Below, in pieces: positions 8,136-17,520 of a DNA stretch of 57,097 nt. The notes beneath the pieces were generated by a model. The model was not told the origin of the DNA. It searched no databases and was given only the letters and a program-made list of their open reading frames with translations. Position numbers and translations under genes: made by a program. The stretch is from Pirellula sp. (GTDB lineage Bacteria; Planctomycetota; Planctomycetia; Pirellulales; Pirellulaceae), in NCBI GenBank assembly GCA_021299695.1, contig JAJTEK010000031.1, positions 1 to 57,097 on the forward strand, read 5' to 3'. Every line of letters starts with the position of its first letter. Position 1 is the first letter of the stretch.

Positions 8136-9905
8136 CTATTTCTTGGTGCGCTCGCGGATTTCGCTGATCGCATCGATCAGCCGATCGGTTGCACTCTGTG
8201 CGAGCTTCGCGTCGCCAGCTAGCGTCTCCAAGGCGGGTAATGCATCGGCATTCAGACGTGCCGCGATCAAGCACCATGTGTAGGACTCATACGCGCCCTT
8301 GGTTTTCAAGGAATCGGTAATCTTTTCAATCACGAACTCGTTGGTCTTAGGATGGCTGATGTCAATCATCGCCGAAGCCACAGCCGATTCGAAATTGCTC
8401 ATCGCTTTGGGATCTGCAAGCTTGGTGTCAATGTATTTGACCAATCCAGCATGATTGGGCTGTGCAAGTGCCACGGCGAGCTCCAAGTCGTCGGTCGCGA
8501 TCGCATCATTCAACCAAGCGACATCCATGGGCTTAAGTGCCTTTTTGCGGATCCATCGCCAATGGTATTCGTGGCCACCAAACAATCCCTCTCGCACAAT
8601 CGCATTCCTGCGGTGTTCGGGCGTGTTCTTTTTCGCCGAACGGTTGATGTACGGCGAGAACGTTTGGTAAAAATCCTTCGGGGGCAGCACCTCCATCCCC
8701 TGGACAAGAATCACATGAAAGCATTCCACAGGCAAATGATCTCGCTGCTGGATCAAGTAATCGATGCTCTCGCTATCGGAGGCTAGGGCCTGAACGACGG
8801 ATTCTACGATATCGAGTCCTCCAGGCGTGGATTTGATCTTCCGCAATTCGTTGGACTTTTCAATGCATTGGCGCAAGAATTGCCTGGGCTCAGGTTTCAT
8901 CGGATTGCGGAGAATAGAAATCAGTTGGAGGATCCGTCCGACCTGATCGCCCTGTTCTTTCTTATCGCTCTTCGATGGGATTTCGACGAGGAGTTTTTTA
9001 GCCCGATCCAAAGCGGCATCGACAAGCTCTAGCGGTTTGCTGCCGCTTGCCGCTCGTGCGACAAGCTCCAAATCCTTGCCATCGATCCCCTTGATCAATA
9101 TCGCCAGGGACTCCTCGTTGGCGATCTTGCACAAGGCGTGGTAGGCGGCTTGGCGAACATCCTTGGCCGAAGCCTTCGATTGCTCGATCAAGTAAGAAAA
9201 ATCCTCTGCTTGGCCACCCAAACATTCTATGGCTGCGACCTTGACCTCAGGGGAACCACCCCCAAGCGATTCCTTGACCGTCTGGCGCGCGAAGACTGGA
9301 TCGATCGTGTGCATCAGCTTCAGTCGCCGCGCATGTCCACCCTTTCCCTTGATATCAAAAGTCGACTTCAAATCCGCTAGGATCGCCTTGCCATACGTAG
9401 GTAGGACTCTTTCTGCGATCAGATCCCCGATTTCGCTATAGGAGTCGTCGATTGCCAGGAGAGCAGGTCGGACCAAACGCAGATCTGCGAACAGACCATG
9501 ATCGATCGCACTTGTGATCGCCACGAGCCGCCCGGATCCTGTCGACGCCAACGCCTCGATCAGTGGCTTGAGCATCCGAGCGCTGATCTGATTGCGAGGG
9601 GAAGGAACCGATGAGGATTGGACGCCTTCGAGCTTGCCGTCTACTCCAGTTGCGCCTTGGGTGTAGAGAATCGAGCAAACCAGGGAGCTGAGGTTCAAAA
9701 GGCTCGATGCAGAGCTCTGTTCGTCGGAGTTGACTAGGTCCTCGACACTCTCGGCCACTTTGGAAAAGATAGGGGCTTTGGCTCCCGCCTTCTTCAGTGG
9801 TTCGATCAACTTCTTGAGCCGAAAATCACCGGGCGCAACCGAACTGCCGGCGATCGAGAGGCGTCGAACTTCGCTGTAGACTTCGTTGAGAATCGCAATG
9901 CTCAT
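8136..9905 (-). CDS. HEAT-like helical repeat protein of the MoxR/SWIM cassette
   Basis: The 589-residue protein starts at ATG 9905, chosen because a perfect AAGGAG lies 5 bases upstream; a TTG at 9926 is open but has no such site. It is almost wholly helical, with repeated patterns such as VKVAAIECLGG and VRQAAYHALCKIA (about 225-275) typical of HEAT/armadillo repeats. There are no catalytic motifs, no signal peptide and no membrane segment. It probably is a scaffold. In comparable cassettes this place is held by DUF5691-type proteins; whether this one belongs to that family cannot be decided here. It follows the SWIM gene by 26 bp. Confidence 0.75.
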   Translation of the reverse strand: MSIAILNEVYSEVRRLSIAGSSVAPGDFRLKKLIEPLKKAGAKAPIFSKVAESVEDLVNSDEQSSASSLLNLSSLVCSILYTQGATGVDGKLEGVQSSSVPSPRNQISARMLKPLIEALASTGSGRLVAITSAIDHGLFADLRLVRPALLAIDDSYSEIGDLIAERVLPTYGKAILADLKSTFDIKGKGGHARRLKLMHTIDPVFARQTVKESLGGGSPEVKVAAIECLGGQAEDFSYLIEQSKASAKDVRQAAYHALCKIANEESLAILIKGIDGKDLELVARAASGSKPLELVDAALDRAKKLLVEIPSKSDKKEQGDQVGRILQLISILRNPMKPEPRQFLRQCIEKSNELRKIKSTPGGLDIVESVVQALASDSESIDYLIQQRDHLPVECFHVILVQGMEVLPPKDFYQTFSPYINRSAKKNTPEHRRNAIVREGLFGGHEYHWRWIRKKALKPMDVAWLNDAIATDDLELAVALAQPNHAGLVKYIDTKLADPKAMSNFESAVASAMIDISHPKTNEFVIEKITDSLKTKGAYESYTWCLIAARLNADALPALETLAGDAKLAQSATDRLIDAISEIRERTKK

Positions 9906-9910
9906 GTTCT

Positions 9911-9916
9911 CTCCTT
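9911..9916 (-). promoter_or_regulatory. Shine-Dalgarno site of the HEAT-like gene
   Basis: The minus strand reads AAGGAGAGAACATG. AAGGAG is a full match to the anti-Shine-Dalgarno sequence at a 5-base spacing. It fixes the start at 9905 rather than the upstream in-frame TTG. Few genes in this window have such a strong site. Confidence 0.75.
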
Positions 9917-9931
9917 GGAGGATCAAGCGAA

Positions 9932-11479
9932 TTAGAGGGTCAAGCGGATAACTTCACATTCCGTGACGATGCTCAAGGGTTTTACCTCTAGTCGGCATCG
10001 GTCCAGGTCATGTCGAAAGCGACCCACGAGGACTTGATCCCGAATCGCTTCGGCAGGCACCAATCGGAGAAGTTCGACACTTGAGGGTTCTTCGGCCATC
10101 CCTCGATCGTTGAGCGAAAATCGATTGCCGGCTTTGTCTTCGATGACATACACTCCTTCGATGATCCCTAGGGTCTTGAATTGCAGCAGGCAAACCGGTT
10201 GCTTTTCCGATAGGGGTCCCTTGAGATTGTTCTTGACTGATTTAGCCAATGCAGCGAAATCACTCGAAGACGCTTTGCGAACTTTTTCGAAATCCGCCTT
10301 GGTCGTCGGACGAGGAATCATTTCTTCCCATCGACAACGGGCGTTGAAGTCCCCTGGATAGATGCAAAGCATCGGGACTTGGGCGATCTGAAAGAAGCTA
10401 TCCTCAGACTTGATGAATTTCGCTGCCTTGTAGGGGCGATAGGTTTTGGTAGTGAGGACTTTTCCTGTGGCAAGTTCAACCCAGATCCCCGTGTCAACAA
10501 ATTCACGACGCGCAAGATCGTCGTGGGAATTGAAAGCCAATTGCATCAACTCAGCATTTTCCTGCGTCAACCCGGCTTCTTTCAACTCGCTCAATTGCCA
10601 AGCGTGTCCCAACCAAGCTGCAATGGGCGATTCGATTTCGGGTTTGAGTTCTGGGTCCTCCAGCCGCTTCTCCAGATACGCTCGACCTTGTTTGACCAAC
10701 GCATTGAGTCGTCCGAGTTGATCGAGGGCATCGCTGTAGATCGCCTCGCGGACCGAGCTAGGCGCCTTGTCATCGAACTTTCCGCTACCGTCGGAAAACA
10801 GAGATGTGTAGGCGTGCAGCGCATTTTGAGCCCCAGGCAGATAAGCGTCTCCGAGCTGCTTGGCCCGACTTTCGATGGTGCTTGCGAGTTTCGCATTCAT
10901 GTTGCCAATGCCGATGCGGGCCAATTCGATGGTGAGCTCCTCGAGTAGGTTGATCCCCTCTAGCTGCATCTTGATCTTCTTGGCCAACGCGGCTTTATTG
11001 ACCTGCTTTGGGCCTGCAGGGGCTTCTTTATGCTTCTCGGCCCGAGCAACAACCTTTTCACGCTTGCTCTGTAGGTCCTCAGGGACCTCCGCTGTCTTAA
11101 AGGAAGAAGCATTTTGAACGTACGCGTACATCAAACCGATCGAGTGCTTGCATGGAAATTGGCGACTGGGACAACTGCAGCGGTAAGTCGGAGCACCAGG
11201 GCGAATAAAGTCACACGAGCAGCGATAAGGATCCTTGCCACTCCCCTGGCACTCACCGAATAGGATCGAACTATCCCCAGAAATATTCAACTGGAGATAT
11301 TTTTTCTTAAGGACCAGACTTCGTCCATTTTTTGCTGCTTCCGCATTCGGGGCAGCCGAATCAACAAAAGACTCATCGATAGAAATCACAACCGTTACCT
11401 CATGCAAATCTCGGGCGTCATCGAAGGCCGTGCGGATTGACCCTAACCGATCACTTGCCATGCGAAAAGACCTTTGCAT
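9932..11479 (-). CDS. SWIM zinc-finger protein
   Basis: The 515-residue protein carries a canonical SWIM motif, C-x-C-x6-C-x-H, at Cys101, Cys103, Cys110 and His112 (CSCPSRQFPCKH), which binds zinc and usually mediates nucleic-acid or protein contacts. A second Cys-Ser-Cys pair lies just before it at about 87-89. Residues 120-180 are lysine-rich and polar, and the C-terminal 330 residues have no recognised domain. It is the first gene of the minus-strand cassette, so the promoter should lie upstream of 11479. Met1 (11479) is used; Met7 (11461) is an alternative with AAAGG upstream. No export signal is present. Confidence 0.85.
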   Translation of the reverse strand: MQRSFRMASDRLGSIRTAFDDARDLHEVTVVISIDESFVDSAAPNAEAAKNGRSLVLKKKYLQLNISGDSSILFGECQGSGKDPYRCSCDFIRPGAPTYRCSCPSRQFPCKHSIGLMYAYVQNASSFKTAEVPEDLQSKREKVVARAEKHKEAPAGPKQVNKAALAKKIKMQLEGINLLEELTIELARIGIGNMNAKLASTIESRAKQLGDAYLPGAQNALHAYTSLFSDGSGKFDDKAPSSVREAIYSDALDQLGRLNALVKQGRAYLEKRLEDPELKPEIESPIAAWLGHAWQLSELKEAGLTQENAELMQLAFNSHDDLARREFVDTGIWVELATGKVLTTKTYRPYKAAKFIKSEDSFFQIAQVPMLCIYPGDFNARCRWEEMIPRPTTKADFEKVRKASSSDFAALAKSVKNNLKGPLSEKQPVCLLQFKTLGIIEGVYVIEDKAGNRFSLNDRGMAEEPSSVELLRLVPAEAIRDQVLVGRFRHDLDRCRLEVKPLSIVTECEVIRLTL

Positions 11480-12413
11480 GAGTATCGATCCAACAGAATT
11501 GTCTCAAGCCCCCCCGCCCCAGTCAAGCATCCGACCCACTCGAGCCATTCCTGCAAAAGCTCCTCACCGAGCGGCTACCATCCGTCAGCAGACTATCGCT
11601 TACCTCAAGGAGATTCCGCTTATGTCTCGCTTTTAATCTTCGAAAACTACCCAGTTCTCGGCTGTGCTCATTGCTCATTTCAAACGTGGTCAAGGTCCAA
11701 ATCCCATCAAAAGTCTCGACCCTATTGAGCCGGCTTGAGGCTTGAGGAGAAAACAGCCTAGCAGCCAAGCGGTTCAGAGGTAGTATCGCTTAGCAAATAT
11801 AAATGTTAAGTGATGTTAACTTGGGGACAGATCAGACAGATCAGACAGATCGGACGCTACTTTTGCATCGTGTGCTTGTCGATGGCTTTGGGTGCGCTGA
11901 AACTATTCCCAACCGAAACATACACACGTTAGTAGACGCGGCTGACGAGCATCGGTGCAGCACATCGGTCGGTGAACGCATCCGGAAACATCATGCACCA
12001 CGTGAACCGATCTTCGGCGTTGCAAGCTCAATACACACGACCTCGCTGTCATCACGCAGGTAACCACAACCATGCTCGAATCGCATGGCGCGGCGGATGA
12101 CTCATTTACACGGTCGACTGTACCCAAAAAGATTACTTCATGAAATATTACTCGAACTCAAGGACCCGGCAGGTTAGCCATTCCTGCTGGGTAGCACGAT
12201 CCATTCAGTGCGGGGACTAAAGCTATCGCCCGCGGCTGGCCCCCAAGCGGCTCACGGGGGAGGGACTTATAGGTGACCGAACCGGCGCTTTGCGTAAAAC
12301 CACTCACTTCAGCCGGTGGTTCGTTTGTTTGGCATGTTTCGGTTACAATCTTTGCTCTGTCAGGTTGCAAAACCAACGAAGTCCCTAATCACGAAAAACA
12401 GCTAGAGCAAATC
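11480..12413. other. Long intergenic region between divergent SWIM cassette and sulfatase
   Basis: These 934 bases separate two divergent transcription units and should hold both promoters. No convincing gene is seen; the frames at 11803-12063 (+) and 11903-12127 (-) have no protein-like composition. It holds a 9-bp triple repeat at 11827-11853 (ACAGATCAG twice, then ACAGATCGG) after TTGGGG. Near 12165-12265 is a GC-rich segment with GGCAGGTTAGCC, CCCGCGGCTGGCC and AAGCGGCTCACGGGGG, partly like the sequence at 3250-3340 (CCAGC..AAGCGGTTGGGC and CAGCAGGTTAG). I take that as another dispersed repeat. Confidence 0.5.
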
Positions 12414-14789
12414 ATGTTGCATCGAATCTCTTTGTTCATGGCGACAGGAGTCTTTACAGGCCTCTCGGTCGCATCGCTTACGATCGATGGGGTGCAAGCA
12501 CAATCGGTCGATCGGAGCGTCCTGCCGATCCGCGAGCCTGCCTTACCCGTCTATACCGAGCTCGATGCAAGGAATGCGAAGGCTCCGCCAAGGTGGGAAG
12601 TGAAAGCTCCGGAGGGAGCTCCCAACGTCGTGGTGGTCTTGATCGACGACATCGGATTTGGACACTCGAGCGCCTTTGGTGGACCTTGCTTGATGCCGAA
12701 TCTAGAGAAACTCGCCAACAACGGCTTGAAGTACAACCGCTTCCATACCACTGCCCTCTGTAGCCCCACGAGGACTGCGTTGCTCACCGGGTACAACCAC
12801 CACAGCAACAATGCCGGAGCGATCATGGAGGTCGCCACCGCATTTCCTGGCAACACAGGAATAAGGCCTCAGAGCATCACTCCGATGGCCGAAGTTCTTC
12901 GCATGAACGGCTATTCCACATCGGCCTGGGGTAAATACCACGAAACGCCACCCTGGGAAGTTAGCCAAAGCGGTCCGTTCGATCGCTGGCCAACCCGATC
13001 GGGCTTTGATGAGTTCTACGGCTTCATCGGCGGTGAGACCAACCAGTGGGATCCGATGATTGTCCATGGAACGACGTCGATGCGCAAGCCCGAGGAGCAA
13101 GAGGACTACCACTTCACGACCGACATGACGACACAAGCGATCGCTTGGATGAGAGCGCAGCAGTCTCTGACCCCGCAAAAGCCTTTCTTCATGTACTTTG
13201 CCACCGGTGCGACCCACGCACCGCATCACGCACCGAAAGACTGGATCGAGAAGTACAAGGGTAAATTTGACATGGGATGGGATGCCCTGCGCGAGCAAAC
13301 CCTCGCGCGTCAAATCGAACTTGGTGTGGTTCCCAAGGGGACGAAATTGGCACCCAAGCCCGAGGCGATCAGGGACTGGAAGGATCTCAATGCCGATGAA
13401 AAGCGATTGTTCGCAAGGCAGATGGAGGTGTTCGCCGCATTCGCCTCCCACACCGACCACGAAGTGGGTCGCTTGGTCCAGAGCATCACCGACATGGGTG
13501 AATTGGACAACACGCTGATCATGTATGTCGTCGGAGACAACGGAGCCAGCGCCGAGGGTGGGATGCTCGGGATGTTCAACGAGATGACTTATTTCAACGG
13601 CGTTGCCGAATCGACCCAGTTCATGCTCGATAAGATCGATCAGTGGGGTGGTCCAGAATGCTTCAACCACTTCGCCGCTGGTTGGGCCGTAGCTGGAAAC
13701 ACCCCCTTTACATGGACCAAGCAGGTTGCAAGCAATTTTGGTGGGACGCGCAACGGAGTCGTTTACCATTGGCCTGCAGGGATCAAGTCCAAGGGGCAGG
13801 TTCGAGACCAATTCCACCACGTCGTCGATATCGCACCGACGGTTTTCGAGGCCGCCAAAATCCCAGCTCCCACGGAAGTCAACGGAGTCAAGCAGCGGCC
13901 GATCGAGGGTGTCAGCATGGCTTACAGCTTCAACGCACCAGAGGCCGCCGATCGCCGCAAAACGCAATACTTTGAGATCGCTGGGAATCGCGCCGTCTAC
14001 CACGATGGTTGGTTTGCAGGGACGGTCCACAAAGCCCCCTGGGAAGCGCAACCTCGCCATCCGCTCACCGACGATTCTTGGGAACTCTACCATGTCGACG
14101 AGGACTTCAGCATGAGCAAGAATCTTGCGGCTGCGAACCCCGAGAAACTCAAGGAATTGCAGGCCCTGTTTACCAAGGAAGCCGTTGAGCACAAGGTTCT
14201 ACCGATCGACGATCGAACCATCGAGCGGTTCGACCCCAAGGTCGCAGGACGTCCCGATCTGATGGACGGCAGAACCAAACTGACCGTTTACCCAGGTATG
14301 GTTTACATGGCCGAAAACGCCTTCATCAACGTCAAAAATACGTCGCTGGACATGCAAGCTCAAGTCGAGGTCAAAGGGGACAAGAACCACGGAGTCTTGT
14401 TGTCCCAAGGAGGCCGATTCGGCGGTTGGGTATTCTGGGTCGATCATGGACGACCGATGTACACCTACAACTACCTTGGGCTGGAAGTCTTCCGCGTCGA
14501 TGGCAAAGAAGCCATGAGCGATGGCAAGCACACCGTTAAAGTGGCCTTTGACTACGATCCGAAACCCGGTGCGGGAAGCCGGGGTGCTGGTGGAGTGGCA
14601 ACACTATTTATCGACGGTAAGCAGGTAGGCCAAGGTCCGATAGGCAAGACGCATGCGAACGTCTTTTCGCTCGACGATACGGCAGACACTGGGATCGATA
14701 CGGGCACTCCTGTCGATGAAGCTTACGGCGAAGGCCGTAAAAACGCCTTCAACGGCAAGTTGGAGCAGGTGAGCATCGAGTTGCGTTAA
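12414..14789 (+). CDS. Secreted arylsulfatase
   Basis: The enzyme has 791 residues from ATG 12414. This start gives a signal peptide (about 1-30, ending near VQAQ); the open frame extends 47 codons further upstream without protein-like sequence. Asp78 and Asp79 (LIDDIGFG) are calcium ligands, and CSPTR at 116-120 is the sulfatase motif whose Cys116 is oxidised to formylglycine. It is followed by TALLTGYNHHSNNAG, typical of AtsA-like arylsulfatases. The last 170 residues form an added beta-rich region. It should cleave sulfate esters in the periplasm or outside the cell. The formylglycine-generating enzyme is not encoded in this window. A PanB-like gene follows 114 bp downstream. Confidence 0.93.
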   Translation: MLHRISLFMATGVFTGLSVASLTIDGVQAQSVDRSVLPIREPALPVYTELDARNAKAPPRWEVKAPEGAPNVVVVLIDDIGFGHSSAFGGPCLMPNLEKLANNGLKYNRFHTTALCSPTRTALLTGYNHHSNNAGAIMEVATAFPGNTGIRPQSITPMAEVLRMNGYSTSAWGKYHETPPWEVSQSGPFDRWPTRSGFDEFYGFIGGETNQWDPMIVHGTTSMRKPEEQEDYHFTTDMTTQAIAWMRAQQSLTPQKPFFMYFATGATHAPHHAPKDWIEKYKGKFDMGWDALREQTLARQIELGVVPKGTKLAPKPEAIRDWKDLNADEKRLFARQMEVFAAFASHTDHEVGRLVQSITDMGELDNTLIMYVVGDNGASAEGGMLGMFNEMTYFNGVAESTQFMLDKIDQWGGPECFNHFAAGWAVAGNTPFTWTKQVASNFGGTRNGVVYHWPAGIKSKGQVRDQFHHVVDIAPTVFEAAKIPAPTEVNGVKQRPIEGVSMAYSFNAPEAADRRKTQYFEIAGNRAVYHDGWFAGTVHKAPWEAQPRHPLTDDSWELYHVDEDFSMSKNLAAANPEKLKELQALFTKEAVEHKVLPIDDRTIERFDPKVAGRPDLMDGRTKLTVYPGMVYMAENAFINVKNTSLDMQAQVEVKGDKNHGVLLSQGGRFGGWVFWVDHGRPMYTYNYLGLEVFRVDGKEAMSDGKHTVKVAFDYDPKPGAGSRGAGGVATLFIDGKQVGQGPIGKTHANVFSLDDTADTGIDTGTPVDEAYGEGRKNAFNGKLEQVSIELR

Positions 14790-14816
14790 TTCGCAGCTAT
14801 GGATGCCACGGCATGG

Positions 14817-14846
14817 ATCGGACGGATCCGTCCGATCCGTCCGATA
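14817..14846. repeat. Palindrome between sulfatase and PanB-like gene
   Basis: ATCGGACGGATCCGTCCGAT at 14817-14836 is a perfect 20-bp palindrome, followed by a further CCGTCCGAT half copy. It lies 28 bases after the sulfatase stop. It is too short of U-residues for a classic terminator. The GATCGGAC core also occurs at the end of the 9-bp repeats near 11849, so it may belong to a dispersed family. Confidence 0.6.
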
Positions 14847-14903
14847 GCCAAGATCGTTTGACGCAAGCGATCTACCCGATCTGACGAACAGAGAACCAAA
14901 ACC

Positions 14904-15818
14904 ATGAAATCGGATCCTGTACCTTCGAATCCATTGCCTCCGAGAGACGCCGACAAGCGAGGGTTGCACCGCACCATGACCCTCGGCGGCGTCTACGCGA
15001 CTCGAAACTACACCATCAAGCACCTGAGAGACTTGAAAGGCAAAACCGTACTGACCGAGACCATGCCCTTTACGACCAGCGAAGCGATCGCGGCTCAAGA
15101 GGCCGGAATCGATTTGCTGAAGGTGAAGTTCGATCCAGCCAACCCGGCCAGTGCGATTGCAATCCGAAACGCAGCACCTCATACGTTCATGACGTTTTGT
15201 ATTGGCTTGACCAAGATCGCTACGGCAGCCGAAGCGGTCCGCGCTGGCTACGATGCCATGGAAATAGGGGCAGATGGGATCATGTGCCAATGGGGCCCTG
15301 AATTCATTCGGGCTTGTGCAAATGCGGGGATCCCTGTCGAAGCCCATGCGGGTCTCGTGCCCCGTTTGAGCACCTGGACCGGCGGCCTCAAAGCGGTCGG
15401 AAAGACCATTCAGGAGGCGCTATCGGTATTCCAACAGATTCAGGCGTTCGAAGAAGCAGGAGCCTGGGCCGTCGAGGTTGAAGTCGTACCTGCTGAGTTA
15501 CTGATGCAAATCTCCAGTCGCACTCGGTTGGTGACCTCGTCGATTGGGGCTGGTAGTGGTGGCGATATTCAATTCATGTTCGCCGAGGACATCTTGGGGA
15601 ATCACGCTCCTCCTTACCCACGCCATACCAAGCAATATCGGAACCTTTTCGAGATGGAACAAGCGATGCAGGCAGAGCGCGTCGGAGGTTTTCGAGACTA
15701 CATCGCCGATGTCAAAAACGGACGGTTTCCCGGTCCAGAGCATATCGTCAAAGCTCCCAGCGGTCTGATCGATCAGTTCCTTGCTGCCGTCGATAACTCC
15801 CGGCCCGACTCGCTTTAA
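14904..15818 (+). CDS. PanB-like (ketopantoate hydroxymethyltransferase family) protein
   Basis: This 304-residue protein follows the PanB/PEP-mutase TIM-barrel pattern: KHLRDLKGK near the start, AGLVPRLSTWTGGLKAVGKT (about 150-169), then FEEAGAWAVEVEVVPAELL with the catalytic-Glu position kept, then SIGAGSGGDIQFMFAEDILG. The metal-binding segments differ from true PanB: the usual VGDS is replaced by KVKFDP and the ADMPFMSY stretch by HTFMTFCIGL. It may therefore act on another keto-acid. True PanB makes ketopantoate for coenzyme A. It could be co-transcribed with the sulfatase, but the 114-bp gap holds a palindrome. No signal peptide is present. Confidence 0.7.
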   Translation: MKSDPVPSNPLPPRDADKRGLHRTMTLGGVYATRNYTIKHLRDLKGKTVLTETMPFTTSEAIAAQEAGIDLLKVKFDPANPASAIAIRNAAPHTFMTFCIGLTKIATAAEAVRAGYDAMEIGADGIMCQWGPEFIRACANAGIPVEAHAGLVPRLSTWTGGLKAVGKTIQEALSVFQQIQAFEEAGAWAVEVEVVPAELLMQISSRTRLVTSSIGAGSGGDIQFMFAEDILGNHAPPYPRHTKQYRNLFEMEQAMQAERVGGFRDYIADVKNGRFPGPEHIVKAPSGLIDQFLAAVDNSRPDSL

Positions 15819-15922
15819 ATCCGTCGGATCGTGTTTAGGCCGAGGTTGAACTTGGATTTTGCACCTGATCGGGGCATTCCAAAAGCGACTTATCGCGCAT
15901 GAGAACACGGAATAAAAAATCA

Positions 15923-15995
15923 GATTGGAAACACAGAGGCACAGAGATCACAGAGTGACATGGCTCTGTGTCCTCTGTGCCTCTGTGTTTCAATC
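15923..15995. repeat. Long near-perfect hairpin between convergent genes
   Basis: The arm 15923-15956 (GATTGGAAACACAGAGGCAC...) pairs with 15964-15995 (...GTGCCTCTGTGTTTCAATC) with only one or two mismatches, leaving a loop of about 7 bases. It lies between the convergent PanB-like and esterase genes, so it can act as a two-way terminator. The ACACAGAGGCACAGAG motif is a common dispersed repeat in planctomycete and other environmental genomes, which is the more likely origin. Confidence 0.8.
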
Positions 15996-16028
15996 TCTTT
16001 TGTGCCTCTACTGTTTCAATCCCTTTTT

Positions 16029-17030
16029 TTACCGTTTAAGATGGCGGTCGAAAAAGTCGATCGATGTCGAAATGCCTTTGGCATCCACAAACGCCATGAT
16101 GTGGGATTTGCCCGGAAGCACCAAATACTCGCATGCAACTCCACACTCTTGAAGCTTCTTGTGCATCTTAGACGCATAGGCGATCGGTACGAGTTCGTCG
16201 GCATCCCCGTGATACAACAGAATCGGGGGATCGTCCGAACTGACATGCTCAATCGGCGATGCCGTGGAATAGACATCGCTCAAAGCCCTGCGTGTTCCGC
16301 CTAGGAATCCTGCCAAGGCTCGAGAGTCCTCCGGGATCATCCCTAAGTCGCACGGTGCTCCACCCGCGACGCACACGCGAATCGGAGGGTCCTCGGCTCG
16401 GCGATCCGTCGCCATCAGCGCTGCTAAATGTCCGCCTGCCGAATACCCCCACACCCCAAGCCTGTCCGGATCGATGTGGTACTCGTGAGCATGCTCATGC
16501 AACCAACGCAACGCCTCACGGCAGTCATCGATCTGCGCAGGATGCTTGTGCTTGGGCGCCAAACGATAGTTGATCGCCATAACCACATAGCCCTTTTGCG
16601 CCATCTTGCGGCAATGCAACGCATCAAACCGCTTATCCCCAGATATCCAAGCCCCTCCGTGAATCGCAATGATGGCGGGAAACCGAGGTTGATGCTCTAT
16701 GTCCCCAGCCGCGGGCATGTAGACATCTGCCAATTGCAATGGGTCTTTTTGCTCGCAATACGAAACGTCAAAATGGACCTTCACCCCTGTTTCTCCAACC
16801 CGACTCGGTCGCTTGGTAAACCCCTTGGAATCCGTTTCGAGTTTGGATTCTCTCGGGGTACCCGGTGGCGACTCGGCAGCAGGAGATTGAGCAGCAGGTA
16901 TCACGGGGGCTTGCTGTGCCTCAAGAGCCCGGCCCTGAACCAAGAGCACCCATCCGAGTGCAATAACCCGAAGTGCATTTCTAACGGATCGATCACCGAC
17001 GCGATGGACGCCTTTTTTATTTGCCTGCAT
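16029..17030 (-). CDS. Secreted alpha/beta-hydrolase (BD-FAE/esterase type)
   Basis: The protein has 333 residues with an N-terminal export signal (hydrophobic 19-31, cleavage near ALEAQQ). The oxyanion-hole motif is HGGAW (124-128), the nucleophile elbow GYSAGG has Ser197, Asp278 lies in HGDADEL and His310 in GKSHIM, so the whole triad is present. It belongs to carboxylesterases of the BD-FAE/acetylxylan type, probably removing acyl groups from polysaccharides in the periplasm. A Pro/Ala/Ser-rich linker (41-60) follows the signal. Its start overlaps the end of moaB by 14 bp, so it may be translated from the moaB message, although the functions look unrelated. Confidence 0.9.
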   Translation of the reverse strand: MQANKKGVHRVGDRSVRNALRVIALGWVLLVQGRALEAQQAPVIPAAQSPAAESPPGTPRESKLETDSKGFTKRPSRVGETGVKVHFDVSYCEQKDPLQLADVYMPAAGDIEHQPRFPAIIAIHGGAWISGDKRFDALHCRKMAQKGYVVMAINYRLAPKHKHPAQIDDCREALRWLHEHAHEYHIDPDRLGVWGYSAGGHLAALMATDRRAEDPPIRVCVAGGAPCDLGMIPEDSRALAGFLGGTRRALSDVYSTASPIEHVSSDDPPILLYHGDADELVPIAYASKMHKKLQECGVACEYLVLPGKSHIMAFVDAKGISTSIDFFDRHLKR

Positions 17031-17520
17031 GGTGCACCAAATGGGGTAACTCAGGAATGATCAACTTCTCCATGGCCAATTGTACTCCGGCAGGCGAACC
17101 AGGCATCGTCAGGATCACTTGTTGCCCACGGCGCCCACCGCTGGCTCGACTCAACATCGCTGCCGAACCGATCTCTTGGTACGAGAGCATTCGAAATAGC
17201 TCGCCGTAACCCGGAATCCTGGCATCATAAAGCCCCTCGATCGCTTCGGTCGTCTGATCGCGTGCCGCCAAGCCCGTGCCACCCGTGACCAACAATGCAT
17301 CAACCCCATCGCTGTCTAAGAGTTTCTCCGCTAGTTCTCGGATCACCAAGCATTCGTCCCGAACGATCTTGCGATGTGCAACCCGATGACCGGCTTGCTC
17401 GAGCAAACTTGCAATCAAGTTCCCTCCGAGATCGTTCTCGAGCGTCCTTGTGTCGCTGACGGTCAATACAGCAACACTCAAGGTCTGCTCGGCTCGCTCT
17501 CGATGCTCTCGAACACTCAT
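17017..17520 (-). CDS. moaB: Molybdenum cofactor biosynthesis protein MoaB
   Basis: The protein has 167 residues, usual for MoaB/Mog. Motifs are VSDTRT (21-26), VTGGTGLAARD in the middle, SRA, and MPGSPAG near the end. This family binds molybdopterin and adenylates it before molybdate insertion (established for Mog and archaeal MoaB). No other molybdenum-cofactor gene lies in the window. It is the first gene of a two-gene minus-strand unit with the secreted esterase. The upstream region 17521-17866 is shared with a divergent gene. Confidence 0.9.
   Translation of the reverse strand: MSVREHRERAEQTLSVAVLTVSDTRTLENDLGGNLIASLLEQAGHRVAHRKIVRDECLVIRELAEKLLDSDGVDALLVTGGTGLAARDQTTEAIEGLYDARIPGYGELFRMLSYQEIGSAAMLSRASGGRRGQQVILTMPGSPAGVQLAMEKLIIPELPHLVHHAGK

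Noticed and set aside
11803-12127. Small genes on either strand in the gap between SWIM gene and sulfatase
   Set aside because: Neither frame has a ribosome-binding site, hydrophobic pattern or known motif, and the plus-strand frame covers the 9-bp repeats.
12702-14192. A 496-codon open frame antisense to the sulfatase
   Set aside because: The sulfatase has all its active-site motifs in the other strand; the antisense frame is a by-product of codon bias.
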